Positions 29,603 through 38,687 are shown, numbered from the stretch's first letter. The stretch is 64,000 nt of DNA from Albidovulum marisflavi (GCF_025751435.1 NZ_JAOWKY010000005.1:1-64000), one strand, 5' to 3'. The notes: generated by a model from the letters alone, not told the origin. Program-made: numbers and translations.

Positions 29603-30895
29603 ATGGCTTTGGATACGCAGACCGAAATCGCGCCCTACGACGCGCCGGAAAAGGATCTGTACGAGATCGGCGAAATGCCGCCCCTCGGCCATGTGCCGAA
29701 GCAGATGTATGCCTGGGCGATCCGGCGCGAGCGCCACGGCGAACCTGAAACCGCGATGCAGGTCGAAGTGGTTGATACCTGGAAGCTGGACAGCAACGAG
29801 GTGCTGGTTCTGGTGATGGCGGCGGGCGTCAACTACAACGGCGTCTGGGCCAGCCGGGGCGAGCCGATCAGCCCCTTCGACGTGCACAAGCAGGCTTATC
29901 ACATCGCCGGATCGGATGCCTCGGGCATCGTCTGGGCGGTGGGCGAGAAGGTCAAGCGCTGGAAGGTCGGCGACGAGGTCGTGATCCACTGCAATCAGGA
30001 CGACGGCGACGACGAACATTGCAACGGCGGCGATCCGATGTTCTCGCCCAGTCAGCGGATCTGGGGCTATGAGACCGGCGACGGATCGTTTTCGCAGTTC
30101 ACCCGGGTGCAGGCACAGCAGCTGATGCCGCGTCCGAAGCATCTGACCTGGGAAGAGGCCGCCTGCTACACGCTGACGCTGGCCACGGCCTACCGGATGC
30201 TGTTCGGCCATGCGCCGCACGATCTTCAGCCAGGCCAGAACGTGCTGGTCTGGGGCGCCTCGGGTGGTCTGGGCTCCTATGCGATCCAGCTCATCAATAC
30301 GGCGGGCGGCAACGCGATCGGGGTGATCAGCGACGAATCCAAGCGCGACTTCGTGATGGGTCTGGGCGCCAAGGGCGTGATCAACCGCAACGATTTCAAG
30401 TGCTGGGGCCAGCTGCCCAAGGTCAACAGCCCCGAATACAATGAATGGCTGAAAGAGGCGCGCAAGTTCGGCAAGGCGATCTGGGACATCACCGGCAAGG
30501 GCGTCAATGTCGATATGGTCTTTGAACATCCGGGCGAGGCGACCTTCCCGGTCTCGGCGCTGGTGTGCAAGAAGGGCGGCATGGTGGTGATCTGCGCCGG
30601 AACCTCGGGCTTCAACTGCACCTTCGACGTGCGGTACATGTGGATGCATCAGAAGCGGCTGCAGGGCTCGCATTTCGCGCATCTGGCGCAGGCCTCGGCG
30701 GCGAACAAGCTGATGCTTGAACGCCGGCTTGATCCCTGCATGTCCGAGGTCTTCCCCTGGGCTGAGATCCCGGCCGCCCACATGAAGATGCGCCGGAACG
30801 AGCATAAGCCTGGCAACATGGCAGTTCTCGTCCAGTCGCCCAGGACGGGATTGCGGACCTTCGAGGACGCCTTGGAGGCCGCGCGGCGCGACTGA
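29603..30895 (+). CDS. ccr: Crotonyl-CoA carboxylase/reductase
   Basis: 430 residues of the medium-chain dehydrogenase/reductase superfamily. It carries out NADPH-dependent reductive carboxylation of crotonyl-CoA to ethylmalonyl-CoA, the key step of the ethylmalonyl-CoA pathway. The N-terminus (EIGEMPPLGHVPKQMYAWAI), the VMAAGVNYNGVWAS segment, the NADP fold (VWGASGGLGSYAIQL) and the EHPGEATFP segment are those of Ccr rather than ordinary enoyl reductases. Own terminator follows. Confidence 0.96.
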   Translation: MALDTQTEIAPYDAPEKDLYEIGEMPPLGHVPKQMYAWAIRRERHGEPETAMQVEVVDTWKLDSNEVLVLVMAAGVNYNGVWASRGEPISPFDVHKQAYHIAGSDASGIVWAVGEKVKRWKVGDEVVIHCNQDDGDDEHCNGGDPMFSPSQRIWGYETGDGSFSQFTRVQAQQLMPRPKHLTWEEAACYTLTLATAYRMLFGHAPHDLQPGQNVLVWGASGGLGSYAIQLINTAGGNAIGVISDESKRDFVMGLGAKGVINRNDFKCWGQLPKVNSPEYNEWLKEARKFGKAIWDITGKGVNVDMVFEHPGEATFPVSALVCKKGGMVVICAGTSGFNCTFDVRYMWMHQKRLQGSHFAHLAQASAANKLMLERRLDPCMSEVFPWAEIPAAHMKMRRNEHKPGNMAVLVQSPRTGLRTFEDALEAARRD

Positions 30896-30923
30896 ACCGA
30901 GTCGAAATGGGAGGGAACACTGG

Positions 30924-30956
30924 AAAGGTGCGCAACGGTTCGTGGCGCACCTTTTT
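30924..30956 (+). terminator. Rho-independent terminator after ccr
   Basis: A 10-bp perfect stem (AAAGGTGCGC/GCGCACCTTT) with an 11-base loop runs into TTTTT, 28 bases after the ccr stop. Confidence 0.85.
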
Positions 30957-31090
30957 CGTTCCAGTAATTTCAATGGCTTAGATGGTAAGTTATCCCCATA
31001 TTCGGCGAGTTGCATTGAGGCCGCGCTCATCCAATTCTCGGTGAATGAGACGCGAGCGAAAAATGCAATCTACTTCACGCTGGGGGTGAA

Positions 31091-31306
31091 ATGCAGTACG
31101 AATGGATCTTGGACGTGCTGAGTGATCTCAAGTCTTTCGCCCAGGGAAACGGTCTGCCCGCGCTTGCCGAGCAACTGGGTGACACAGCCATAGTGGCGGC
31201 TGGCGAGATCTCCCGTCTGTCCGAGGATTGGATCGGAGGCCAGGCGCCGGATGCGGGCAAGGTTGCGACGGTTCGTTGGGGAACTTCAGGCGTCGAGAAC
31301 GCGTGA
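31091..31306 (+). CDS. 71-aa ORF overlapping the luxR start
   Basis: Begins MQYEWILDVLSDLKSF after GGGGGTGAA and is mostly helical and acidic with no signal or membrane segment. Its last 56 bases overlap the start of luxR in another frame, so the two are probably coupled. The amino-acid pattern (DLKSFAQGNGLPALAEQLGD) looks protein-like. I do not know a function; a modulator of LuxR or a coupling leader are both possible. Confidence 0.6.
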   Translation: MQYEWILDVLSDLKSFAQGNGLPALAEQLGDTAIVAAGEISRLSEDWIGGQAPDAGKVATVRWGTSGVENA

Positions 31307-31964
31307 AGACCTTCAGCGCAATGTGATTTGGTTTCGCGACCAACTAGGGGTCGACCATCTCGTCTATCATTCGGTAAGCGGGGCGGGTCAACAGTACGGC
31401 ATCCTGACCTATCCTGACGACTGGGTTCAGCGATACGTCGCCGAGGGTTACGCCAGGATCGATCCGGTGGTCCAGGGATGCCTGCGCCGCTTCCAGCCAA
31501 CCGACTGGAAGGATCTTGACTGGTCGGGCAGGCAGTCACGCAATTTTCTTGGCGAAGCAGTGTCGGCAGGGGTCGGAAGCCAAGGCTACTCGGTTCCAGT
31601 TCGCGGACCCGGTGGACAATTCGCGCTATTCACCGTTTCAGGGCGTGCTACCGACGCGCAATGGGAAAGGTTCGTGACCGGCAGCGCGACGGATGTTCTG
31701 CTTGCCGCGCATTTCCTGAACCAGCGGGCGCAGGAAATCATCCAGGGCGATGCGTCGGAGGAAGCCCAACAGCTGAGTGGACGGGAGATTGACGTGCTGA
31801 CCCTTCTGGCCCTTGGGATGAACCGGGCGCAGGCGGCCGACACGCTCGAGATATCCGAGCACACCTTTCGCTCCTACGTGGAAAGCGCCCGTATCAAGTT
31901 GGGTGCCACCAATACGACCCACGCGGTCGCGCGCGCCGTTTCCGGCGGCTTCGTCCTGCTGTGA
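31251..31964 (+). CDS. luxR: LuxR-type acyl-homoserine-lactone receptor/regulator
   Basis: 237 residues. The N-terminal autoinducer domain keeps the residues that bind AHL in TraR-like proteins: W and Y in DDWVQRY, D-P in ARIDPV, W in PTDWKD and a Gly in SQGYS. The C-terminal LuxR HTH (LSGREIDVLTLLALGMNRAQ) keeps the three conserved Glu, Leu and Gly. It should bind DNA in response to the signal made by the adjacent synthase. Start taken as ATG with GGAGG 11 bases upstream; a slightly different start is possible. Confidence 0.9.
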   Translation: MRARLRRFVGELQASRTREDLQRNVIWFRDQLGVDHLVYHSVSGAGQQYGILTYPDDWVQRYVAEGYARIDPVVQGCLRRFQPTDWKDLDWSGRQSRNFLGEAVSAGVGSQGYSVPVRGPGGQFALFTVSGRATDAQWERFVTGSATDVLLAAHFLNQRAQEIIQGDASEEAQQLSGREIDVLTLLALGMNRAQAADTLEISEHTFRSYVESARIKLGATNTTHAVARAVSGGFVLL

Positions 31965-31979
31965 CCTGGCCCCGCTAGG

Positions 31980-32026
31980 CTCCTGTTAACCAGTTTTCAT
32001 TAAGCCCTCCTTACCTAACAGGAGGG
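31980..32026 (+). promoter_or_regulatory. luxI leader with two alternative anti-Shine-Dalgarno hairpins
   Basis: The luxI ribosome site AGGAGGG (32020-32026) can pair in two ways. CTCCTGTTA (31980-31988) is the exact reverse complement of TAACAGGAG (32016-32024), and CCCTCC (32005-32010) of GGAGGG (32021-32026). The two helices exclude each other and both hide the ribosome site. Seen directly; a control function is inferred. Confidence 0.5.
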
Positions 32027-32031
32027 ATGTG

Positions 32032-32664
32032 ATGCTTAGATATCTGACAGGGGAAGAACTCTCCGCCACTCCGATTTTGCGTGACACGATGTTCGAGGAC
32101 CGCGCGCGGCAGTTCCGTGACCGGCTCAACTGGGAGGTGCGGGTCGACGAAAAGGGGTGGGAGCGGGATGAGTACGACAGGTTGAACCCGCTTTACGTCA
32201 TCTGGCAGCGGGCGGATGGCCGACACGGCGGATCGATGCGTTTCATGCCCACCGAAGGTCCGACGATGGTCAATGATCACTTCCGCCACCTTGCCGGAGG
32301 GCGGCGCATTTCCCATCCGAAGGTCTGGGAATGCACCCGCTTCTGCCTGGCCTCCGACACCGATGCGAACGTCGCGGCGGCACTGATGCTGGGCGGGGCG
32401 GAGCTTGGGATGGGGCTTGGCCTGACGCGGGCCATCGGGGTGTTCGACGCGCGCATGGTGCGGATCTATCGCCACCTTGGCTGGGAGCCGGACATCCTGG
32501 GCAGCGCGGGTTCCGGGCGCGACGCGATCAGCCTTGGCTTCTGGCGCTTCTCTGAGGACGTGCGCCAGAAAATGGCGCTGAAGGCGGGGATCCCGGCCGC
32601 GCTATCGCGGGACTGGTTCCGCTTCGACAAGGTCGAATCGCTGCCGGTGCGCGCGGCAGGATAA
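32032..32664 (+). CDS. luxI: Acyl-homoserine-lactone synthase
   Basis: 210 residues of the LuxI family. It makes the AHL signal from S-adenosylmethionine and an acyl carrier. The catalytic block is intact: R and F in DRARQFRD, W in RLNWEV, the D-x-x-D in ERDEYDRLNP, R in GGSMRFMP, and E and R in VWECTRF. It is 67 bases after luxR. Acyl chain length cannot be read from sequence. Start chosen at ATG 5 bases after AGGAGGG; the preceding GTG is in frame but too close. Confidence 0.92.
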   Translation: MLRYLTGEELSATPILRDTMFEDRARQFRDRLNWEVRVDEKGWERDEYDRLNPLYVIWQRADGRHGGSMRFMPTEGPTMVNDHFRHLAGGRRISHPKVWECTRFCLASDTDANVAAALMLGGAELGMGLGLTRAIGVFDARMVRIYRHLGWEPDILGSAGSGRDAISLGFWRFSEDVRQKMALKAGIPAALSRDWFRFDKVESLPVRAAG

Positions 32665-32705
32665 TCGTCTGGCGCTTGCGACAAGGGGCGGGTAGGGTCG
32701 CTGCC

Positions 32706-34235
32706 ATGACCTTGCCCGCACTCCAGTTCTCCGACGATCAGGCCGAAGCCTGGGACCACGTGGCCGAGGTTCTTCGAGGGGCGGGCATCGACATTTTGGA
32801 CGGCAGCACGTCGCCCGCCAGTACTGGAAAGTCTAGCGTTCTTGCGGTGATAGGCAAGGCGGGATCGGGCAAGACGATGCTCTTGGCCGAACTGACGAAG
32901 GCTCTGGCGGCTGCCGGGGTCGACACGATTTCAGGCGACTACGAGGGCCGGCGGCGCAAGGATCGGCGGACGCTTGCCATCCTTGCCCCGACCAACAAGG
33001 CGGCGAGTGTTCTGCGGGGGCGCGGCGTTCCCGCGACCACGATCCACCGCATCCTTTACACGCCCGTCTACGACCCAGAGTACGAAAAAATCGCGGAATG
33101 GTTGTCGGGTAATGGCGAGCGTCCCGAAATCGAGGGGCTGACCGATACCGCGCTGGACCGCGCCAAGGCCTTCTACGACCAGGTGAAGTCGATCCCCGGC
33201 GCCCTGGCTGCCGCGGGGTTGCGCGGTTCGGACTTCATCCTTGGCTGGAAGCGGCGGGAGGATCCGCTGGACATCGGCTTCATCGACGAATCCTCGATGT
33301 TGGACGAGCGCCAGTTCGAGGATCTGCGCGAAATCTTCCCCACGCTGATCCTTTTCGGCGACCCTGCCCAGCTGGCTCCGGTCGGGCAATCCGGCGAGAT
33401 GGTCTTTGACCGGCTGTCCGAGGGGCGCAAGCTCACGCTCAGTCGCATCCATCGCCAGGAAACCGACAGCCCGATCCTGGATCTGGCCCATGCGCTTGCC
33501 GACCCCACACTTGAGTTCGAGGGATTTGAGCGCATGGTCGCGGATGCCGCGCGGCGCGATGACCGGGTGCAGTGGTCCGAAAGGGTCGATGCGGGGCTGA
33601 TGGCCCGTTCACCCGTCCTGGTCTGGCGCAACCAGACACGCGTGCGGCTGATCCAGGCGTTCCGGTCCGCCTATGGCGCGCCCGCGGACGAACTGCTTCC
33701 CGGAGAGCCGCTGATCTGCGACGGGATCGAGCTACCGCTCAAGCATCGCAAGAAGCGGATCGACCTTGAGGCGCGGGGCCTGATCAAGGGGGCGCAGGTC
33801 ATCTACCTTGGTGCGGGCAAGAAGCCGGGTTTTTCGCGTCTGCATGTCGTGGGGTCCGAGGATCCGCTGGTTTCGGCGGCATCCATCATCAAGATAGAAC
33901 AGCCTGACACCGAGGAACCCTTCATCCCCTACGCCGCGCGAATGGGGGCGGCCTTTCTGCATGGCGCCGCCGTCACGATCCACAAGGCCCAGGGGTCGCA
34001 GTGGGAAGACGTGCAGGTCTTTGCGCCCGACCTTTTCGTCGCCGCGCGCATGGGGCGGATGGAGGCCGGACTGCCGCTGTGGAAGCGACTGGCCTATGTG
34101 GCGATCACGCGGGCGGAGAAGCGCTTGCACTGGGTCGTGCGCAACCGCCTCGCCCGTCCGACGGCGCCCCTTGGGACGGCCGACCTGCCGAAGACCACTT
34201 CGGTCCTCTCGCTCGACCCTGCCGAGGCGGGATGA
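32706..34235 (+). CDS. RecD-like ATP-dependent DNA helicase
   Basis: 509 residues of superfamily 1. Walker A is GKAGSGKTML, motif Ia APTNKAASVLR, motif II in GFIDESSML, motif III FGDPAQLAPVG, and the C-terminal UvrD_C_2-type segments TIHKAQGSQW and YVAITRAEKRL are present. It lacks the long N-terminal region of RecD2. Probably acts in DNA repair or recombination; no RecB or RecC gene is near. Start MTLPALQFSD. Confidence 0.88.
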   Translation: MTLPALQFSDDQAEAWDHVAEVLRGAGIDILDGSTSPASTGKSSVLAVIGKAGSGKTMLLAELTKALAAAGVDTISGDYEGRRRKDRRTLAILAPTNKAASVLRGRGVPATTIHRILYTPVYDPEYEKIAEWLSGNGERPEIEGLTDTALDRAKAFYDQVKSIPGALAAAGLRGSDFILGWKRREDPLDIGFIDESSMLDERQFEDLREIFPTLILFGDPAQLAPVGQSGEMVFDRLSEGRKLTLSRIHRQETDSPILDLAHALADPTLEFEGFERMVADAARRDDRVQWSERVDAGLMARSPVLVWRNQTRVRLIQAFRSAYGAPADELLPGEPLICDGIELPLKHRKKRIDLEARGLIKGAQVIYLGAGKKPGFSRLHVVGSEDPLVSAASIIKIEQPDTEEPFIPYAARMGAAFLHGAAVTIHKAQGSQWEDVQVFAPDLFVAARMGRMEAGLPLWKRLAYVAITRAEKRLHWVVRNRLARPTAPLGTADLPKTTSVLSLDPAEAG

Positions 34236-34307
34236 CGCGGCGGCCTCTGATGGCTTTTCGATCCGGTTCCGCGCCGCTACTGTCCTGACCAAACAAGGGA
34301 GTCGCCA

Positions 34308-34544
34308 ATGCGCTGCGTTTTCGTCCAGTTCCGCTGTCAGCCCGGCAAGACCTACGAGGTCGCCAATCAGATCTACGATCGCGAGGTGGTTTCCGAGCTT
34401 TACTCGACCTCGGGCGAATACGACCTGATCGCCAAGGTCTACATTCCCGAGGACGAGGATGTCGGCCATTGGCTGGCCGAAAAGCTTTTCGATATCCCGG
34501 GCATCAACCGGACGCTCACGACGATGACGTTCAGGGCTTTCTGA
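34308..34544 (+). CDS. Stand-alone Lrp/AsnC ligand-binding (RAM) domain protein
   Basis: 78 residues that match only the C-terminal RAM domain of Lrp/AsnC regulators (AFVQ-like FVQFRCQPG, SGEYDLIAKVYIPE, TLTTMTF) and no helix-turn-helix. Such small proteins form ring assemblies and bind amino acids, and may modulate full-length Lrp proteins. It begins 1 base before the following SDR gene region and is likely co-transcribed with it. Confidence 0.85.
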   Translation: MRCVFVQFRCQPGKTYEVANQIYDREVVSELYSTSGEYDLIAKVYIPEDEDVGHWLAEKLFDIPGINRTLTTMTFRAF

Positions 34545-34545
34545 C

Positions 34546-35283
34546 ATGGCCGACACGATCGTCGTGACAGGCGCATCCGCGGGAATTGGCCGTGGCGTCG
34601 CGGAACGTTTCCTGGCAGAGGGTTGGAATGTCGCGATGATCGCGCGGCGATCGGCGCTTCTGGAAGAGGTCGCCGGCGGGGCGCACAACGCGTTGCCCCT
34701 GTCATGCGACGTGGCTGACGCCCAGGCCGTCGACCGCGCCTTTGCGGAAACGGCCGCCCAGTTCGGGAGGATCGACGTTCTGTTCAACAACGCGGGCATC
34801 TTCCGGCCCGCCAGCCTGATCGACGAAATGCCGCTGGAGGATTGGAACGACACCCTGGCTGTCAATCTTACGGGTATGTTCCTGTGCGCGCGTGCCGCGT
34901 TTCGTCACATGCGCACACAGTCGCCGCAGGGCGGACGGATCATCAACAACGGGTCGATCTCGGCCCATGCGCCGCGGCCGGGATCGGTCGGCTACACGAC
35001 GACCAAGCACGCGATCACCGGTCTGACGAAGTCGTTGGCGCTTGATGGCCGGCCCTTCGGGATCGCCTGCGGGCAGATCGACATCGGAAACGCGCGTACG
35101 GAGTTGGCGGCAAAGATCGAACAGGGCGTGACGCAGGCCGATGGCTCGGTCCGGCCGGAGCCGATGATGGCCGTCGAAGACGTGGTCGAGGCCGTGCTGA
35201 CGATGGCGCGGATGCCGGCTTCGGCCAATGTGCTTTCACTGACGGTCATGGCCACCAACATGCCCTTTGTCGGGCGCGGGTGA
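34546..35283 (+). CDS. Short-chain dehydrogenase/reductase
   Basis: 245 residues. The NAD(P) motif TGASAGIGRG, the NNAG block (LFNNAGIFRP), catalytic Ser in NGSISAHAP and the Y-x3-K in YTTTKHA mark a classical SDR. It follows the RAM-domain gene by one base. Substrate unknown. Confidence 0.88.
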   Translation: MADTIVVTGASAGIGRGVAERFLAEGWNVAMIARRSALLEEVAGGAHNALPLSCDVADAQAVDRAFAETAAQFGRIDVLFNNAGIFRPASLIDEMPLEDWNDTLAVNLTGMFLCARAAFRHMRTQSPQGGRIINNGSISAHAPRPGSVGYTTTKHAITGLTKSLALDGRPFGIACGQIDIGNARTELAAKIEQGVTQADGSVRPEPMMAVEDVVEAVLTMARMPASANVLSLTVMATNMPFVGRG

Positions 35284-35284
35284 T

Positions 35285-36046
35285 CTAGCGGCGGAGCCTC
35301 CGGAAGGCTTCCGACGCGGCCCAGCCGGCAAGTGCTGCCAGGAAAAGGGCAAGGGCGCCATATGCGGCCGGCTGGTCCTGCGCGAGCGTGTAGAGCCAGC
35401 GCTCGATCCCGACCTTGCGGACGTAGATCGTGGATTGGTTCGATGCGATCACCTGCCGGTTCCGAAGCAGATAGATGCGGGCGATGTAGTTCCCCTCGAC
35501 CAGGTTCGCGGGAAGATCGAAGCTGGTGTTGAAGAGCGTCTGATCCTTCAGGTACGTGCCGCTTTCGGCGGCCCCGTAAAGGCCCTCGGTCTGGCGTATG
35601 CGGATCAGCGCGTCGGTGAAGGCCAGGGAGTCGAGGATATCCTGCGGCGCACCGACCGATCTGATCTTCTGCACGACCGAAATCTTGTGTCTCAGATCCT
35701 CGGTCTGTGAGAGGATGTACTCCAGCGGAGCCGTTGCCGCCACGGCGTAGAAACTGGGGGCGTTGTCGACCTCGACCGAGGCAGTGTTAACCCAAATGCC
35801 AAGCTCGCGCGATTTGCGGCGCACGATGATCGGCCCGGACGGCCCCTCAAGCGTGATGATCACCTGCAAGACGCCGGTTTCCGGGATCGGCGCCTCGCGC
35901 TTCACGGCGCCGTAGACCAGAAGGTCGGACCCTTCGAAATTCGCCGTGATGGATATCCGGTCCTGGCTGAGCCCTGATATCACCTCTTCCTGAGCGGCGG
36001 CCGGCCAGGCGAGGAGAACGCCAACCACCAGCGCAAGCCATTTCAT
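35285..36046 (-). CDS. TIGR02186-family membrane-anchored periplasmic protein
   Basis: 253 residues with an N-terminal signal peptide (MKWLALVVGVLLAWPAAAQ) and a C-terminal helix (about 228-245) with a basic tail, so the body should face the periplasm. The family is found next to TauE-type exporters, as here, where its ATG overlaps the exporter stop by four bases. Likely a partner of that exporter. Confidence 0.83.
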   Translation of the reverse strand: MKWLALVVGVLLAWPAAAQEEVISGLSQDRISITANFEGSDLLVYGAVKREAPIPETGVLQVIITLEGPSGPIIVRRKSRELGIWVNTASVEVDNAPSFYAVAATAPLEYILSQTEDLRHKISVVQKIRSVGAPQDILDSLAFTDALIRIRQTEGLYGAAESGTYLKDQTLFNTSFDLPANLVEGNYIARIYLLRNRQVIASNQSTIYVRKVGIERWLYTLAQDQPAAYGALALFLAALAGWAASEAFRRLRR

Positions 36047-36960
36047 TGCTTCACCTTGGCCAGCGAATAGAGTTCGCTGGGTTCCAGAAGCAGGTCAGCC
36101 GCGATTCTTGCACTGACGACAAGCACCAGGAGCGCCAGCAGAACCCTGAGCTGCTCGGCATTCAGGCGCGCGCCGATCCGCGTTCCGACCTGCGCCCCCA
36201 CGACCCCCCCCAGGATCAGAAGCAACGCCAGCATCAGGTCTACGGACTGGTTCGTCAGGGCGTGCATGAAGGTCGTGAAGCCGGTCACGAAGATGATCTG
36301 GAACAAAGAGGTTCCGATCACCACCTTGGTCGGCATCCCCAGAAGATAGATCATCGCCGGCACCATGATGAAGCCGCCGCCAACCCCCATGATCGCCGCC
36401 AGCACCCCGACCGCCGCACCGACGATCAGTGGCGGGATGACCGAGATGAACAGACCCGAAGTGCGAAACTTCATCTTGAGTGGAAGATTGTGCACCCAAA
36501 TGTGGTGGTGCCGCTTCACCCTGGGTGCGGTGCCCGAACGCGCGCGGCGCATCGCCCTCAGGCTTTCCTGAAGCATCAGAAGGCCGATCAGCCCCAAGAA
36601 GACAACATAGGTCAGCTGGACCACCAGGTCGATCTGTCCAAGGCGCGACAGCAGGTTGAAGACCCAGACACCGGCGGCCGATCCCGCCAGGCCGCCAATC
36701 AGCAGGACGATACCCATCCGGATGTCGACCGAGCGCCTTTTGAGGTGGGCAAGAACACCCGAGATCGAGGATGCCACGACCTGATTCGCGCCTGTGGCGA
36801 CGGCCACGGTTGGCGGCACGCCGATGAAGAACAGCAACGGCGTGATCAGAAAGCCGCCTCCAACGCCAAAAAGCCCGGACAGCACGCCGACAAGGCCGCC
36901 TATCCCGAAAAGTAGAATGGCGCTTACGGACACTTCGGCGATGGGCAGATAGATCTGCAT
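36043..36960 (-). CDS. TauE/SafE-family exporter (second copy)
   Basis: 305 residues with about eight transmembrane helices. The halves share the family pattern: GLFGVGGGFLITPLLFF near the N-terminus and GVLAAIMGVGGGFIMVPAMIYL in the middle. Likely exports sulfite or an organic sulfur anion. It is followed by the overlapping TIGR02186 gene, a frequent pair in alphaproteobacteria. It differs clearly from the copy at 15742-16482. Confidence 0.88.
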   Translation of the reverse strand: MQIYLPIAEVSVSAILLFGIGGLVGVLSGLFGVGGGFLITPLLFFIGVPPTVAVATGANQVVASSISGVLAHLKRRSVDIRMGIVLLIGGLAGSAAGVWVFNLLSRLGQIDLVVQLTYVVFLGLIGLLMLQESLRAMRRARSGTAPRVKRHHHIWVHNLPLKMKFRTSGLFISVIPPLIVGAAVGVLAAIMGVGGGFIMVPAMIYLLGMPTKVVIGTSLFQIIFVTGFTTFMHALTNQSVDLMLALLLILGGVVGAQVGTRIGARLNAEQLRVLLALLVLVVSARIAADLLLEPSELYSLAKVKQ

Positions 36961-37549
36961 TGGCAGTCAGTTGCCTGTGAATGTTGTCTGCGCAACGGTT
37001 GCGCCCGCCAAGGGCGATGTCAAATCCACATGCGCACGAAGTTCGAAAATTGAAAGGGGAAATTCGTGCAAGGGCGCGAACGCCAAGGCGGCCGTGCGGC
37101 GGTTTGCGGTGTCCATGATGCGCTGCGGGTCGCGCGAAAATGGCCGATCTGTGGCGACAGATTTCAGTATAAATATATGATATCGTTCAAAAAAGTTGGA
37201 AAATCAGGGATTCCGGGCATGACGCTGGCCGCCGTGGCACCAGTCCACATGATTCCAAGGCTTCCACGATCCCATCGTAACTGGACATAACTATTCGTTT
37301 TTTTTGGACCTATCGCGCCCGCGGTCCGCATGGTGATCTTTGCGACATGTCGCCGAAACCCCCCGAAGTGATCAAGCCGATCCCGGCAGCCATGGCCGGA
37401 GTCGGCTCTTGACGCACGTGTCGCTTCGTCGGGGCATGTCAAAGAGGGCTTTGAAACTGCGGGTTTGCGTAGGAGTATCGGAACACAAGCAAACAGAAAT
37501 CGAGAAAGTCGATCAAAAGGCGAACCAAAGACCAAAGGGAGTAGATTGA
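36961..37549. other. 589-base intergenic region before the PotD-like gene
   Basis: Divergent promoter region of the TauE-type exporter and the ABC importer. It contains an AT-rich island (about 37165-37310, with an eight-base T run near 37298) and an inverted repeat TCAAAG-AGGG-CTTTGA at 37439-37454. The open frames here have no protein-like composition. I could not identify a clear promoter. Confidence 0.5.
37439..37454. promoter_or_regulatory. Inverted repeat, candidate operator of the PotD-like operon
   Basis: TCAAAG-AGGG-CTTTGA, a perfect six-base inverted repeat with a four-base spacer, 96 bases before the substrate-binding protein start. Function is inferred from position only. Confidence 0.3.
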
Positions 37550-38674
37550 ATGACTCAAGACAAAAAACTGTCTCGCCGCACGGTGCTCAAGGGCGCTGGT
37601 GCCGCGACCTTGGCGGCGCCGCTATACTCGAAAAGCGCGCTGGCATCGTCCGGCGAAATCAACATCATGATGTGGTCGGACTACCTGCCGCCGGACTTCA
37701 TCAGCGCGTTCGAAAGCGAAACCGGGATCAAGATCAACTATACCGGGATCGGGTCGAACGAAGAGATCATCAACAAGATGAAGGCGACCAAGGGGCAGGG
37801 CTTCGACCTTATCAGCCCCACGAACAACCGGTCGCTTCAGTGGGAACCGCTGGAACTGATCCAGCCCTTCGACATGGCCCGCGTCAAGATCGACGCCGTG
37901 AACCCGGCCATGGCCAAGATCGGCACCGACGCCTGGAACTTCGGCGGCAACGGGTCGCACTGGTTGCCGCACATCTGGGGAACCGAGGGGATCGCCTATC
38001 GCACCGACCTCTGGCTCCCGGCGGGTGACGCGCCCTCTTACGGCGACGTCTGGTCGGAGGAAAACGCGGGCAAGACCATGGGCCGTGCGCATTCGATGAT
38101 GCTTGGCGCTGGCCTCTTCATGGAGCGTTCGGGCGAGATGGAGCCGGGGTCGATCTGGTCCGCCTACAACGACGAAGAAACCATGCGGAAGGTCTGGGGT
38201 CAGGTGACCGACTGGTGCGTCGCACGCAAGGATCGGATCAAGCTGATCTGGAACGACGCCGATACTCAGAAGAACGGCCTGATGAACGAGGGTGTCGTCG
38301 TCGGTCAGACCTGGGACGGTCCCCCGCTTGCGCTCAAGGCGGCGGGCGAGCCTGTGCACTACCAGGCCCCGGTGGAGGGCGCGATGGCGTGGGTCGACGG
38401 CATGTCCATGCCCGTCGGTGCGGCGAACATCGACCAAGTCTACGCCTTCATCGAGTTCGCGTACCGTCCGGAGCAGGCGGGACACGCGATCGACAGCCAT
38501 GGCTACAACTCTCCTGTGCTGGGCGCGGACGCCTTTGCGGGCGACGTCTACAAGAAGAACTTCCAGGAGGCATACCCGGGCGAAAGCCTCGGCAACCTGA
38601 ACCCCTGGCCGGCCGAGGCGCCTTGGTACGCCGACGTCAGGACCGAGTTCGTCAACAAGTTCACGAGCGCCTGA
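37550..38674 (+). CDS. Periplasmic substrate-binding protein of a PotD-type ABC importer
   Basis: 374 residues with a Tat-type leader (SRRTVLKGAGAATLAAP ... ALA). The mature protein begins with INIMMWSDYLPPDFISAFESE, typical of PotD/PotF-like binding proteins for polyamines or related compounds. It is the first gene of the importer and is separated from the ATPase by a hairpin. The ligand cannot be named with certainty. Confidence 0.87.
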   Translation: MTQDKKLSRRTVLKGAGAATLAAPLYSKSALASSGEINIMMWSDYLPPDFISAFESETGIKINYTGIGSNEEIINKMKATKGQGFDLISPTNNRSLQWEPLELIQPFDMARVKIDAVNPAMAKIGTDAWNFGGNGSHWLPHIWGTEGIAYRTDLWLPAGDAPSYGDVWSEENAGKTMGRAHSMMLGAGLFMERSGEMEPGSIWSAYNDEETMRKVWGQVTDWCVARKDRIKLIWNDADTQKNGLMNEGVVVGQTWDGPPLALKAAGEPVHYQAPVEGAMAWVDGMSMPVGAANIDQVYAFIEFAYRPEQAGHAIDSHGYNSPVLGADAFAGDVYKKNFQEAYPGESLGNLNPWPAEAPWYADVRTEFVNKFTSA

Positions 38675-38687
38675 TCGCGTTCGTGAC

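Noticed and set aside
37164-37535. A 123-codon open frame in the gap before the PotD-type gene
   Set aside because: No ribosome site or protein-like composition, and part of it covers the AT-rich control region.
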